Below are positions 27,618 to 37,192 of a stretch of 64,000 bases of DNA, piece after piece (within the stretch, counting starts at the first letter, position 1; each line of letters begins with the position of its first letter). The notes beneath the pieces were generated by a model. It saw only the letters and a program-made list of their open reading frames with translations. It did no database searches and was not told the DNA's origin. This stretch comes from Muribaculaceae bacterium (GTDB lineage Bacteria > Bacteroidota > Bacteroidia > Bacteroidales > Muribaculaceae): the NCBI GenBank assembly GCA_017621845.1, contig JAGASI010000021.1:1-64000 (forward strand). Direction: 5' to 3'. Position numbers and translations under genes: made by a program.

Positions 27618-28262
27618 ATGAAAAAAAACAAGTATTATGTTGTCTGGGAAGGCCGGGCCCCCGGCATCTATGACTCATGGGAAGAATGTCAAGACCAGAT
27701 TGATGGCTTCCCCGGTGCCAAATTTAAATCCTATAACGACCTCGAAAGCGCGACTGTAGCCTTTAGAGGCAACCCCGCTGAACAACTCGGCCTTTTCCGC
27801 GCCATGTCAAAACGCGCGTCTCATCCCGTCATCAACTACAGTGCCTTTCCCGAAATACGACTTGACGCCATCGCCGTGGATGCCGCCTGTAGCCGTAATC
27901 CGGGCCCTGTCGAATACCGTGGTGTTCTCGTTGATGACGGCACCCAACTGTTCCACGTAGGACCCCTCGAGGGTGGCACCAACAACATCGGCGAATATCT
28001 CGCTATCATCCACTGTGCCGCCTTGCTCGCCCGCTCGGGGGACAACTCACGTCCAATATACAGCGACTCCAAGACCGCCCGCTCCTGGATAAAACGCGGA
28101 CACTCCAATACCAAACTCACCCCTACCACCGAAAATGTACGGCTCAGAGAAATCCTCGACCGAGCCGATGCTTGGCTTGCAACACATTCCATTCCCAACC
28201 CGATCCTCAAATGGGATACCGACCGCTGGGGCGAAATACCGGCCGACTTCGGTAGAAAATGA
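27618..28262 (+). CDS. Ribonuclease H with viroplasmin domain
   Basis: A 214-residue RNase H type 1 that removes RNA from RNA-DNA hybrids. An N-terminal hybrid-binding viroplasmin domain (YYVVWEGRAPGIYDSWEEC, about 1-50) is followed by the catalytic domain: Asp in AVDAACSRNPG, Glu in NIGEYLAI, Asp in IYSDSKTA and the final acidic residue in WDTDRWGE. This two-domain form is typical in Bacteroidetes. It starts 3 bp after the AlaDH-like gene. Confidence 0.92.
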   Translation: MKKNKYYVVWEGRAPGIYDSWEECQDQIDGFPGAKFKSYNDLESATVAFRGNPAEQLGLFRAMSKRASHPVINYSAFPEIRLDAIAVDAACSRNPGPVEYRGVLVDDGTQLFHVGPLEGGTNNIGEYLAIIHCAALLARSGDNSRPIYSDSKTARSWIKRGHSNTKLTPTTENVRLREILDRADAWLATHSIPNPILKWDTDRWGEIPADFGRK

Positions 28263-28337
28263 CTCCGAGAGCCCGAGAGGCGACTAATGCTCCGAGACTT
28301 AGAGGCGATGCAAGATGATAGTTATAAAATTAATTTG

Positions 28338-28345
28338 TAATTTTG
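28338..28345 (+). promoter_or_regulatory. -7 element of asd
   Basis: TAATTTTG, 31 bp upstream of the asd start. Confidence 0.5.
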
Positions 28346-28376
28346 CATCAGGAATTTGACTTAGAACCAATTTAAA

Positions 28377-29393
28377 ATGCAATATAACGTAGCAATAGTA
28401 GGCGTCAGTGGCGCCGTAGGTCAGGAATTTCTCAGAGTCCTTGACCAACAAGACTTTCCCATAGGAGAGCTCAGACTCTTTGGCTCGGAACGCAGTGCCG
28501 GCAAGATAGCAACCTTCCGCGAGCAAGAATACACCATACATCAACTCAAGGAGGGAGACGACTTCCGCGGTATCGACTTTGCATTTGTCTCGGCAGGCGC
28601 TGACGTATCGCGCCGTTATGCCGACACAATCACTCGCCATGGCGCCCTGATGATTGACAACTCAAGTGCCTTCCGCATGGACGCCGATGTCCCGCTGGTA
28701 GTTCCCGAAGTCAACGGCACGGATGCCCTCAACGCCCCACGCAATATCATCGCCAACCCCAACTGCACCACCATCCAGATGGTAGTGACTCTCGCCCCCA
28801 TCCACCGGTTGTCACCCATCACGCGCGTGCATATCGCCACATACCAGGCTGCATCGGGAGCCGGAGCCGCTGCTATGGAAGAACTTGTAGAGCAAAATCG
28901 TGAAATCGTCTCGGGCGATGCCGTCACCGTTGACAAGTTTGCCTATCAACTGGCCTACAACGTTATTCCCCAGATTGATGTCTTCACCGACAACGGCTAC
29001 ACCAAAGAAGAGATGAAAATGTACAACGAGACACGCAAAATCATGCACGCCCCCGAGATTGAGGTCAGCGCCATGTGTGTGCGTGTACCGGTGCTTAGAG
29101 CCCACTCTGAGGCCGTATGGGTACACACGGCCGAGCACCTTACCCCTGAGGCCGTCCGTCAGGCCATGGCTCAGGCCCCCGGCATAATCGTCCTTGATGA
29201 CCCAGCATCACGCACCTACCCCATGCCACTGACTCTCACCGGACAAGACCCCGTATATGTCGGACGCATACGCGCCGACATCGCCGACCCTAACGGTATC
29301 ACTTACTGGTGTGTCAGCGACCAGATTAAAAAAGGAGCCGCCCTCAACGCCGTCCAGATTGCCCAATACATCATAAACAACAGTGACAAGTGA
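28377..29393 (+). CDS. asd: Aspartate-semialdehyde dehydrogenase
   Basis: Asd (338 aa) reduces aspartyl phosphate to aspartate semialdehyde for lysine, threonine, methionine and diaminopimelate synthesis. NADP-binding [11 protein letters not shown] (9-19), catalytic Cys130 in NPNCTT and catalytic His in [13 protein letters not shown] are visible. It has its own promoter and stands alone between RNase H and the antiporter. Confidence 0.96.
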   Translation: MQYNVAIVGVSGAVGQEFLRVLDQQDFPIGELRLFGSERSAGKIATFREQEYTIHQLKEGDDFRGIDFAFVSAGADVSRRYADTITRHGALMIDNSSAFRMDADVPLVVPEVNGTDALNAPRNIIANPNCTTIQMVVTLAPIHRLSPITRVHIATYQAASGAGAAAMEELVEQNREIVSGDAVTVDKFAYQLAYNVIPQIDVFTDNGYTKEEMKMYNETRKIMHAPEIEVSAMCVRVPVLRAHSEAVWVHTAEHLTPEAVRQAMAQAPGIIVLDDPASRTYPMPLTLTGQDPVYVGRIRADIADPNGITYWCVSDQIKKGAALNAVQIAQYIINNSDK

Positions 29394-29520
29394 CAGGATA
29401 CAGCTCATATTCCCGCTATATCTTGACATTTCCCCCTATACTCCCGACCATCATAACACCCTCGATTTATTAGATTAAGTCAAGTAAATCGACCCACATG
29501 CTCACCACTCACTCATAAAT

Positions 29521-31650
29521 ATGTTTCTCGCGGCCACAACACCCCTCGTCACCAATCCCATCACAATATTCTTTATCGTGCTGGCGATTATCCTTGTAAC
29601 GCCACTGGTGTTCAACCGCCTCAAGATACCCCACATCATAGGCATGATAGTGGCCGGTATTGTCATCGGCCCCTATGGTCTTAACATTCTGGACAACGAC
29701 TCATCGTTTGCCATCTTCGGCCAGGTAGGACTGCTATACCTGATGTTTCTGGCGGGACTCGAGATTGACATGTTCCACCTCAAGCTCAACCTCAAGCGAG
29801 GCATGGCATTTGGTATCCTTACCCTTGTCATACCTCTATTGATAGGCATATTTACAAGCGTCTACATCTTTCATCTTGACTGGTTGACCTCGATGATGTT
29901 AGGCGCCATGTATGCCTCCCACACACTCATCTCCTATCCCGTAGCCGTGCGCTTTGGCATCACCAAGTCACCGGCTGTCCTCATCGCCATCGTTGGCACC
30001 ATCATCGCCGTCATCGGTGCCCTTCTGGTGATTGCGGGCGTTGTCAACGTCCGTCACGACGGCGAGTTCTCATGGCTGTCCATGGGACGCCTCGTGGGGC
30101 TGCTCATCATCTACTGTCTCGGCATATTATATCTCTACCCACGTCTGACACGCTGGTTTTTCAAAAACTACTCTGACCGCGTCACCCAATATGTCTATGT
30201 CATGGCCGTGATGCTCATGGCAGCCTGGCTTGCCTCGCTCATCAACCTCGAGCCGGTATTAGGCGCCTTTATCGCCGGTCTTGTCCTCAACCGCTATATA
30301 CCGGCATCATCAGGGCTCATGGGCTCGATTGAATTTGTCGGCAACGCCCTGTTTATCCCCTACTTTCTTATTTCTGTAGGTATGATGATCAACATGCGCG
30401 TCATCCTCGAGGGCGATACCCTCATCACCTCGGCCATAATGCTTACCGTAGCACTGGTGAGCAAATGGCTTCCGGCCTATATCACACGACGCTCGGCACG
30501 CCTCGACTCGCCGAGCATGAATGTCATGTTTGGCCTGACGACGGCACATACCGCAGTAGCATTGGCCGTAGTAACACTCGGCAACCAGCTCGGCATGTTT
30601 GACGAGCGCATCCTGAATGCCACAGTTCTTGTCATCCTCGTCACCTGCACTTTAGCCCCCATCATCACCGCGGCCGCCGCGCCACGACTCAAGATTGCCA
30701 TGCTCCAGCAGGACGAGGAGGCTGACTCCCATCTGACACGCTCACGTCGGGCACGCGTCAACAATACGCTCATCCCTATAGCCAACGTCGAGAGTGCCGT
30801 ATCGCTGGTAGAGATGGCTGTACTGATGCGCTCTGAGGTTGGACGCCACGAATTCTATGCCCTGCATGTCCGTAATGACAACTCGCCGGCCGCACGTGAC
30901 ATAGCACGACGCACACTTCTGACAGCACGACGCACTGCCACCGCCGCCAATGTTGCCATAGAGACTCTCGACCGATATGACCTCAACACCGTCACCGGCG
31001 TGCTCAACGCTATCGAGGAACGCGACATCACCGAGGTTTTCCTCGGGCTACACCGCCGTGCCGGAGTTATCGACTCTTTCTTCGGAGCCAAAGTCGAACA
31101 GCTGTTGCGCGCGACCAACCGCATGATAATCATCACGCGCATGTTCTCGCCCGTCAACACCATCACACGCATCATCATCTATGTGCCGCCCAAAGCCCAG
31201 TACGAGACCGGATTCAGCCGTTGGGTACGCGCCATAGCACGTCTGACCCGTCAGATAGGGTGTCGTGCAATCTTCTGCTCGCCCGACGACATTCAACCCC
31301 TCATCCGTGGTGTGATATACCAGGAAAACTATGGAATAAGATGTGAATTCCGCACTACCGAACATTGGGATGACTTCATCGCGATGTCTTCCCATATCAA
31401 AGAAGACGACCTATTGATGATTATAGGCGCCCGTGTCAACTCTGTATCATGGAACGACGACATCGCCCAGATTCCGGGCTTCCTTCAACGTTACTTTGCC
31501 GCTCACAATATCGCTTTCATCTACCCTCAGCAATTCGGCGAGCAAGTACCTCTCACCTCATTTGTCGATCCTCTGGCCGGCGATATCTCATCGGCACCAT
31601 CTCCACTGTGGCGTAAAATACGTGGTCTCACCCGCCGTCTCCACCCCTGA
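29521..31650 (+). CDS. Kef-type cation:proton antiporter (CPA2)
   Basis: A 709-residue transporter. The N-terminal half (about 1-400) has some 12 membrane helices with the CPA2 features GLLYLMFLAGLEID and EPVLGAFIAGLVLNR. The C-terminal half is a soluble region, with two universal-stress-protein-like modules (about 420-540 and 550-690), not a typical TrkA-N domain. It probably exchanges Na or K for protons at the inner membrane with cytoplasmic control by the C-terminal part. Ion specificity unknown. Confidence 0.88.
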   Translation: MFLAATTPLVTNPITIFFIVLAIILVTPLVFNRLKIPHIIGMIVAGIVIGPYGLNILDNDSSFAIFGQVGLLYLMFLAGLEIDMFHLKLNLKRGMAFGILTLVIPLLIGIFTSVYIFHLDWLTSMMLGAMYASHTLISYPVAVRFGITKSPAVLIAIVGTIIAVIGALLVIAGVVNVRHDGEFSWLSMGRLVGLLIIYCLGILYLYPRLTRWFFKNYSDRVTQYVYVMAVMLMAAWLASLINLEPVLGAFIAGLVLNRYIPASSGLMGSIEFVGNALFIPYFLISVGMMINMRVILEGDTLITSAIMLTVALVSKWLPAYITRRSARLDSPSMNVMFGLTTAHTAVALAVVTLGNQLGMFDERILNATVLVILVTCTLAPIITAAAAPRLKIAMLQQDEEADSHLTRSRRARVNNTLIPIANVESAVSLVEMAVLMRSEVGRHEFYALHVRNDNSPAARDIARRTLLTARRTATAANVAIETLDRYDLNTVTGVLNAIEERDITEVFLGLHRRAGVIDSFFGAKVEQLLRATNRMIIITRMFSPVNTITRIIIYVPPKAQYETGFSRWVRAIARLTRQIGCRAIFCSPDDIQPLIRGVIYQENYGIRCEFRTTEHWDDFIAMSSHIKEDDLLMIIGARVNSVSWNDDIAQIPGFLQRYFAAHNIAFIYPQQFGEQVPLTSFVDPLAGDISSAPSPLWRKIRGLTRRLHP

Positions 31651-31713
31651 TTAAAACCGGCAACCTGCCGCCAACCCGTCACTTGCTCCTCCTAAAGCAT
31701 CTAAATAAATACT

Positions 31714-32595
31714 ATGACCCGAATAAAATGTTGGATTGAAGCCATGAGGCTCAGAACACTTCCCGTATCAATATCAGGAGTTCTGGCAGCATGTGCCTAC
31801 GCGATGATGAATGACAGCTTCAGCATGAAGCCCGCAGTGTTATGTTTGATATTTGCCGTTCTGGCTCAGGTGGCATCCAACTTTGCCAACGAATACTTTG
31901 ACTACAAAGCCGGTCTCGACCGTGCCGGGCGCGTAGGGCCCCGTCGCGGGGTCACCGAGGGCGACATCACACCACGAGCAATGCTCGTGGCGACATTCCT
32001 GACCCTTGGCATCGCCTGTGCCATCGGTTGCTCACTCATCTATTGGGGCGGTTGGTGGCTGTTGGCCGCCGGCATCACCATCGCTATGGGAGTGCTGGCT
32101 TACAGCACGGGGCCATTTCCTCTTTCCCACTATGGGTTGGGTGAAATTGCCGTCATCGCCTTTTTTGGCATCATACCCGTCAACCTGACATACTACCTCC
32201 AGGCCCTGCAATGGGACCCGGCAGTATTCTATGGGTCACTAAGCATCGGGCTGATGGGTGCCAACGTTCTCATCGTCAACAACTACCGGGACCTTGAGGA
32301 CGACCGGGCCGTAGGCAAGCACACCCTCGCCGTCGTGCTCGGCCGTAAGGCAATGAGCACCTGGTATCTGCTGAACGGCTGGGTTGCAGTAGCCTTGATG
32401 ACCCCGGTTTGGAGTGTTTTAGGCTCATGGCGATGGATTTTCCCTTGCTTCTATGCCGCGGTCCACACCCTACTGTGGTTTCTCCTGCTCTCTCGCCGTG
32501 GCACCAGTCTCAACCCACTGCTCGGCGCAACCTCCCTGGCCATGCTCATATACAGCCTCGGCCTCCTGATTGCCGCCGTCTTCCCACCTTTCTGA
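31714..32595 (+). CDS. menA: 1,4-dihydroxy-2-naphthoate polyprenyltransferase
   Basis: MenA (293 aa) attaches the isoprenoid chain to dihydroxynaphthoate in menaquinone synthesis in the inner membrane. The first prenyl-diphosphate site NFANEYFDYKAGLD (56-69; N-x3-D-type with Glu) and the second, NNYRDLEDDRAVGKHTLAV, are present among about eight membrane helices. Other men genes are not in this window. Confidence 0.93.
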   Translation: MTRIKCWIEAMRLRTLPVSISGVLAACAYAMMNDSFSMKPAVLCLIFAVLAQVASNFANEYFDYKAGLDRAGRVGPRRGVTEGDITPRAMLVATFLTLGIACAIGCSLIYWGGWWLLAAGITIAMGVLAYSTGPFPLSHYGLGEIAVIAFFGIIPVNLTYYLQALQWDPAVFYGSLSIGLMGANVLIVNNYRDLEDDRAVGKHTLAVVLGRKAMSTWYLLNGWVAVALMTPVWSVLGSWRWIFPCFYAAVHTLLWFLLLSRRGTSLNPLLGATSLAMLIYSLGLLIAAVFPPF

Positions 32596-32618
32596 CACCA
32601 CACATTCATTAACAACAA

Positions 32619-32654
32619 GTGAGGCAACCACTGTCATCCAGATAGTTGCCTCAC
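32619..32654. terminator. Shared hairpin between convergent menA and PCMD gene
   Basis: GTGAGGCAAC (32619-32628) pairs with GTTGCCTCAC (32645-32654), suitable as a bidirectional terminator. Confidence 0.65.
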
Positions 32655-32701
32655 TGTTCACATTTATTTTTAAACAACCTCTTGTTGTTTGCTGTTATTT
32701 T

Positions 32702-33637
32702 TCAATATACCCAGCCGACGTTGTCTACCCACAAGGTCAGGTCCAGCGTGCCGATATATGGCTCGCCGCTGGCGGCCGAAAACATCACAATAGCGTGGGT
32801 GGGAGTACCATTGGGGTCCCAACCAACTTCCTTGACAGGCACCATCTTGCCCTTGCTGTTCTTGGCATAGTAACTCTTGTTGGCGGGTATCAACCCCTTG
32901 GCCGACGACTGGCCATAAGTGATGGGCAACGAGTGATTGTTGACCCACCCCGAAGTGGAACGGGTATATTGCTCGCGGGCCGTACCAACTCGATAGGCCG
33001 TGATATTACCCTTGGCATCCTCGACGCGACGCTGCAACAGAACCACTGTCTCGGCCTTATCATTGCCCGCCAATGTCTTTTTCTTACCAAACCCCGACGA
33101 ATATATGCGCTGATTGCTCGAGGGCATGTGTACCTTGTAGTCAAATCTCAATGCCTTGGGACGACGCGTAAATGCCACGCCCATGTTCATCTTGCTGTAA
33201 GGATTGTTGGTCGACTTGATAGGCTCGATCATCTCGCCCAGAAATATCGAGCCACCGACTATCACATCAATATTTATCATGCCGGCCGCCTTGCAATGCT
33301 CATATTCACACACCAACTTGGCACACTTGCCATGGCCGGCGCGTGCCTCGGGATACACGGCATTGGATGTCTTGGTGATTCCGGCCGGCTTGGCAAGAAC
33401 ATTGGATGTCGCCCATGGCGAACCTCCACGATTGCTATAAGCCTTACCGGTATTATCGGTGTCTGCAGGCGCTATCTCATATACCTGCTTGGTCGCACCG
33501 CCAAGTATCTTGGACTCCTTGATATTACGGGTTAGCCACTGGTCCATATTACCATATTTGATGGCCTCAAATTTCTGAGCTTGCACTCCCATAGCGACCA
33601 TAACAGCGGCTACAGGCAATAAAAATTTCTTATACAT
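32702..33637 (-). CDS. PCMD-domain secreted protein
   Basis: A 311-residue exported protein: signal peptide ending near GVQAQKFEA, then a beta-rich domain of the putative carbohydrate metabolism (PCMD) type, including ALRFDYKV, GTARE and the C-terminal strands IVMFSAASGEPYIGTLDLTLWVDNVGWVY. The family is known mainly from outer-membrane-associated Bacteroidetes proteins of unclear action. It is on the minus strand, convergent with menA, and stands alone. Function unknown. Confidence 0.75.
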   Translation of the reverse strand: MYKKFLLPVAAVMVAMGVQAQKFEAIKYGNMDQWLTRNIKESKILGGATKQVYEIAPADTDNTGKAYSNRGGSPWATSNVLAKPAGITKTSNAVYPEARAGHGKCAKLVCEYEHCKAAGMINIDVIVGGSIFLGEMIEPIKSTNNPYSKMNMGVAFTRRPKALRFDYKVHMPSSNQRIYSSGFGKKKTLAGNDKAETVVLLQRRVEDAKGNITAYRVGTAREQYTRSTSGWVNNHSLPITYGQSSAKGLIPANKSYYAKNSKGKMVPVKEVGWDPNGTPTHAIVMFSAASGEPYIGTLDLTLWVDNVGWVY

Positions 33638-33943
33638 GATTTATAATCTTTTAAACTCGCTGATAAATATGTACATATCAGACCAATACGTGACAACATC
33701 AGTCCAATAGTACTGTCATCATTAAAAAACAGCCCACAAAGTTAATACATTAAATTGGGAAACAGCACCCCCTCATACCCCCAAACATCCTTATAGACCA
33801 ATTTATAGCCTTAAAAGACTAATGAAATCCACACCCGGGAGTCTGGATACAAAATCAACCGCCACGCCTCCACTATCAACTGCCACAATACAGACATTAA
33901 ACATTGTTAAATCACCGATAAATCAAAAAGTTTGGCAATTATT
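33638..33943. promoter_or_regulatory. Divergent intergenic region (PCMD and DUF177 genes)
   Basis: This A/T-rich gap of about 365 bp up to 34004 holds no gene. On the minus strand TAACTTTG (33744-33737) can serve the PCMD gene. Between it and that start are two similar 13-mers, ATCAGACCAATAC near 33677 and ATCAGTCCAATAG near 33699, 22 bp apart, which could be an operator. The rest shows nothing distinctive. Confidence 0.4.
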
Positions 33944-33973
33944 TTGGACTTTAATCACTTTTTCCTAACTTTG
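33944..33973 (+). promoter_or_regulatory. Promoter of DUF177-rpmF-fabH
   Basis: TTG (33944-33946), a 19-nt gap and TAACTTTG (33966-33973). Confidence 0.65.
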
Positions 33974-34004
33974 CACAGTTTTTTCACCCTCAATCTCCTT
34001 GGCT

Positions 34005-34577
34005 ATGGGAAAATTCACCGAGTTTAACCTCCCGCTCAAGACTCTTACGGCAGGCACCCATGAGTTTAACTACCATCTTGACAAACAATTTTTTGTCAAC
34101 ATGGAGAGTGCCGATATCCGTGACGCCAACCTTGACGTACATCTCACGGTTGTCTATAAAGACGAGGTCTACTCACTTGCTTTCGTTATCACGGGCGAGG
34201 TGACACTACTGTGTGACCGATGCCTTGACGAGATGCAATATCCCATCGAAGCCCATTATGAAGTGATGGTGAAATATGGCGATGACTATAAAGACGACTC
34301 CGACGAGCTCATCGAAATACCCTGGAGCGACTCGACACTCAATGTATCATACATGATATATGATACCGTCTCATTAGCCATCCCCATTAAACACGTCCAC
34401 CCGTCGGGACAATGCAACCGTGCGATGAGCGCCGTGTTGCACCGCCACAAAGCGACACTCCCCGATGATGACGACCAACTCGAGGAAGACCTCCTTGACA
34501 GCATCGACGACGACCCAGCCGATGTTCCCACCGACCCTCGCTGGGATGCCCTCAAAGGACTGAACACCGAGGACTGA
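34005..34577 (+). CDS. DUF177 (YceD-like) protein
   Basis: A 190-residue cytoplasmic protein of the DUF177 family, which commonly precedes rpmF and has been linked to 23S rRNA processing. The conserved LLCDRCLDEM motif is present near residue 67, and an acidic tail (DDDDQLEEDLLDSIDDDPAD) follows. The ATG at 34005 is preferred; a TTG two codons upstream could also serve. First gene of the run rpmF, fabH. Confidence 0.88.
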   Translation: MGKFTEFNLPLKTLTAGTHEFNYHLDKQFFVNMESADIRDANLDVHLTVVYKDEVYSLAFVITGEVTLLCDRCLDEMQYPIEAHYEVMVKYGDDYKDDSDELIEIPWSDSTLNVSYMIYDTVSLAIPIKHVHPSGQCNRAMSAVLHRHKATLPDDDDQLEEDLLDSIDDDPADVPTDPRWDALKGLNTED

Positions 34578-34667
34578 AAACTGAACATCCACCAGAGGTT
34601 GACCACAAGGTCACACACCTCTCATATATACAAGTAAAACAAATAACAAGCTAAAAGATAAAAAACA

Positions 34668-34856
34668 ATGGCACATCCTAAACGCAAACAATCCAAGACT
34701 CGTACCGCCAAACGTCGTACCCACGACAAAGCTGTAGCCCCCACACTCGCACTCTGCCCCAACTGTGGCGCATGGCATGTATATCACACCGTATGTGGCG
34801 AATGTGGCTACTATCGTGGCCGTCAAGCTATTGTCAAAGGCGAGGCCGCTCTCTAA
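34668..34856 (+). CDS. rpmF: Ribosomal protein L32
   Basis: L32 (62 aa) of the large ribosomal subunit. MAHPKRKQSKTRTAKRRTHD is the usual basic start, and the zinc ribbon is intact with Cys pairs in CPNC and CGEC. It lies between the DUF177 gene and fabH, the normal order. Confidence 0.97.
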   Translation: MAHPKRKQSKTRTAKRRTHDKAVAPTLALCPNCGAWHVYHTVCGECGYYRGRQAIVKGEAAL

Positions 34857-34870
34857 TCACCACCTATACG

Positions 34871-35017
34871 ATGAGTGACCTTGACAAAAATTCCGACACG
34901 GTAACATCCAAGAACGCTCATCTGAAGTGTGAACCCCAAACAATCTACGGTACGGGCCGTCTCGGCTCACTGACAACACCTATGGTCAGTGGCGAGGCGC
35001 CCCGCGCTAACTTATAG
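34871..35017 (+). CDS. Possible small protein between rpmF and fabH
   Basis: A 48-codon frame (ATG 34871, stop 35017) starting MSDLDKNSDTVTSKNAHLK fills the gap between rpmF and fabH. No hydrophobic segment or domain is seen and the ribosome binding site is weak. plsX, found at this place in many bacteria, is absent. It could be a real small gene or a spacer. Confidence 0.3.
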   Translation: MSDLDKNSDTVTSKNAHLKCEPQTIYGTGRLGSLTTPMVSGEAPRANL

Positions 35018-35043
35018 TTACATCAAACAATCTCATACAAAAT

Positions 35044-36027
35044 ATGATTAACGCTCGCATCTCAGGCATCGCCTCTTATATTCCCGATGACATCCTGGAC
35101 AACGAAATGCTCTCCAACATGGTAGAGACCAACGACGAGTGGATAACAACACGTGTCGGCATAAAAGAACGCCGCATACTGCACAAGGACGTTGGGTCGT
35201 CATATATGGGCATCATCGCTGTCAACCGCCTGCTCGAGTCTACCGGGCTGGCCAAAGACCAGGTTGACTTGATGATATGCGCCACCTCCAACCCCGACTA
35301 CCGCTTCCCCTCTACAGCCTCGATAATCCATCACGGCTGTGGCCTCACATCGGGATATGCCTATGACATCCAAGCAGCATGTGCCGGCTTCATTGTTGCT
35401 CTACAGGACGCAAACGCCTACATACGCTCGGGCCTCTATAAAAACATTATCGTCGTATGCACCGAGAAAATGTCCTCGATGATCAACTATAAAGACCGTC
35501 AGACATGTCCCCTGTTTGGTGACGGCGCCGCAGCCGTTCTGGTACAACCTACCGAAGAACCGGGCATGGGCGTTCAAGATGCTGTCCTTCATGTCGACGG
35601 AGTGGGCCTTGACTACCTTGTCATGAAAGGCGGCGGCTCGGCTCATCCAACTACCCAACAGACATTTGATGACGGATGGCACTACCTCTTCCAGGATGGT
35701 CGCCATGTCTACAAACACGCTGTCACAGACATGCTCACCTCGAGCCTCGATGTCATGAAGCGCAACAACCTCACCGCCGACGACATCAAATACCTCATCC
35801 CCCATCAGGCCAACCTGCGTATCATCGAGGCCGTCGCCGACAAAGCCGGCGTCCCAATGGACAAGGTTCTGGTCAACATCCAGTACCGTGGCAACACATC
35901 GGCCGCTTCAATACCCCTGTGCCTCGATGAGAACAAGCACATACTGAAAAAAGGCGACAAACTCATCCTCACTGCCTTTGGTGCCGGTTTCACCTGGGGT
36001 GCAATGTATCTCGTCTGGGATATGTGA
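35044..36027 (+). CDS. fabH: 3-oxoacyl-ACP synthase III
   Basis: FabH (327 aa) condenses acetyl-CoA with malonyl-ACP to begin fatty acid synthesis. The catalytic triad is visible: Cys113 in AACAGF, His in IPHQANLRI and Asn in YRGNTSAASIPL. Start ATG follows the small ORF by 26 bp. Confidence 0.96.
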   Translation: MINARISGIASYIPDDILDNEMLSNMVETNDEWITTRVGIKERRILHKDVGSSYMGIIAVNRLLESTGLAKDQVDLMICATSNPDYRFPSTASIIHHGCGLTSGYAYDIQAACAGFIVALQDANAYIRSGLYKNIIVVCTEKMSSMINYKDRQTCPLFGDGAAAVLVQPTEEPGMGVQDAVLHVDGVGLDYLVMKGGGSAHPTTQQTFDDGWHYLFQDGRHVYKHAVTDMLTSSLDVMKRNNLTADDIKYLIPHQANLRIIEAVADKAGVPMDKVLVNIQYRGNTSAASIPLCLDENKHILKKGDKLILTAFGAGFTWGAMYLVWDM

Positions 36028-36099
36028 TGAATATGCTCTCTTGACGCTATAAATACTTATCAACGTAGGTCGAGACTCTAAAAAGTGTAAAATTTAACG

Positions 36100-36127
36100 A
36101 AGATAGCATCTTTTACGGTGCTATCTT
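36100..36127 (+). terminator. Hairpin between fabH and era
   Basis: AAGATAGCA (36100-36108) pairs with TGCTATCTT (36119-36127). Its right arm forms the first of two possible era -7 boxes, so termination and initiation signals overlap. Confidence 0.5.
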
Positions 36128-36138
36128 TGTTATCTTTG
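36122..36138 (+). promoter_or_regulatory. Two adjacent -7 elements of era
   Basis: TATCTTTG occurs at 36122-36129 and again at 36131-36138, 9 bp apart, 27-36 bp upstream of era. Confidence 0.5.
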
Positions 36139-36164
36139 CACTTACTAACATAAAACACCTATAC

Positions 36165-37073
36165 ATGACTGACAGCAATAACACTTGTCCGAGTCACCGC
36201 TCGGGATTTGTAAACATCGTTGGAAATCCCAACGTTGGCAAATCCACCCTCATGAATGACCTTGTGGGCGAACGTGTCTCTATTATAACCTCAAAAGCCC
36301 AGACCACGCGTCACCGCATCATGGGCATAGTCAACGCCCCTGAATATCAGATTGTTTTCTCAGACACTCCAGGCGTGCTCGCTCCCAAATACAAGCTCCA
36401 GGAGTCGATGCTCAATTTCTCGGAAGGCGCCCTGACCGATGCCGATATCCTTCTATACGTCACCGACGTTATCGAGGACCCCACCAAAAACGCCGAATTC
36501 CTCACCAAGGTCGCCAACGAAAAAATACCCGTCCTGCTTGTCATCAACAAGATTGACCTGCTCAAAGGCCAGAACGAGTTAGAAACTCTTGTTGACCGCT
36601 GGCATCAACTTCTGCCCAACGCCGAGATATATCCCACATCGGCCAAAGAGCATTTTAACGTCTCGACTCTGATGCAACGCATCGTACAACTCCTCCCCCA
36701 AGGACAACCATACTTTGGCAAAGACGCTCTCACCGACAAGCCCGCGCGATTTTTTGTAACCGAAATCATTCGCGAGAAAATACTTCTCAACTATGACAAG
36801 GAGGTCCCTTACAGCTCTGAGGTCATCGTTGAGAAATTTGAGGAAAAAGAACACTCGATACATATCATGGCAGTCATCTATGTAGAACGTGACTCCCAGA
36901 AAGGCATACTCATCGGCCACGGTGGCCAACGGCTCAAACGCGTCGGCATCGAGGCACGCAAGGATATCGAGAAATTCTTTGACAAGAGCGTATACCTCGA
37001 TCTGTTTGTCAAGATTGAGCCCAACTGGCGCAACCGTGAGAACAAACTCAAACAATTTGGATACATCGAGTGA
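36165..37073 (+). CDS. era: GTPase Era
   Basis: Era (302 aa) binds 16S rRNA and aids 30S maturation. G1 GNPNVGKST (20-28), G2 with TTRHRI, G3 DTPG, G4 NKID and G5 TSAKE are all present; the C-terminal KH domain carries GILIGHGGQRLKRVGIEAR. The der gene follows after 119 bp. Confidence 0.96.
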   Translation: MTDSNNTCPSHRSGFVNIVGNPNVGKSTLMNDLVGERVSIITSKAQTTRHRIMGIVNAPEYQIVFSDTPGVLAPKYKLQESMLNFSEGALTDADILLYVTDVIEDPTKNAEFLTKVANEKIPVLLVINKIDLLKGQNELETLVDRWHQLLPNAEIYPTSAKEHFNVSTLMQRIVQLLPQGQPYFGKDALTDKPARFFVTEIIREKILLNYDKEVPYSSEVIVEKFEEKEHSIHIMAVIYVERDSQKGILIGHGGQRLKRVGIEARKDIEKFFDKSVYLDLFVKIEPNWRNRENKLKQFGYIE

Positions 37074-37192
37074 TTATCCGACGATGTATCGATACTTCGG
37101 AGCTTAAATTTATCATCTGATTATACTATCTTCCATCTTTCAGATTTATTTTTAAACAACCGCCTAAACATTTCAATATCCAATCAACATAA

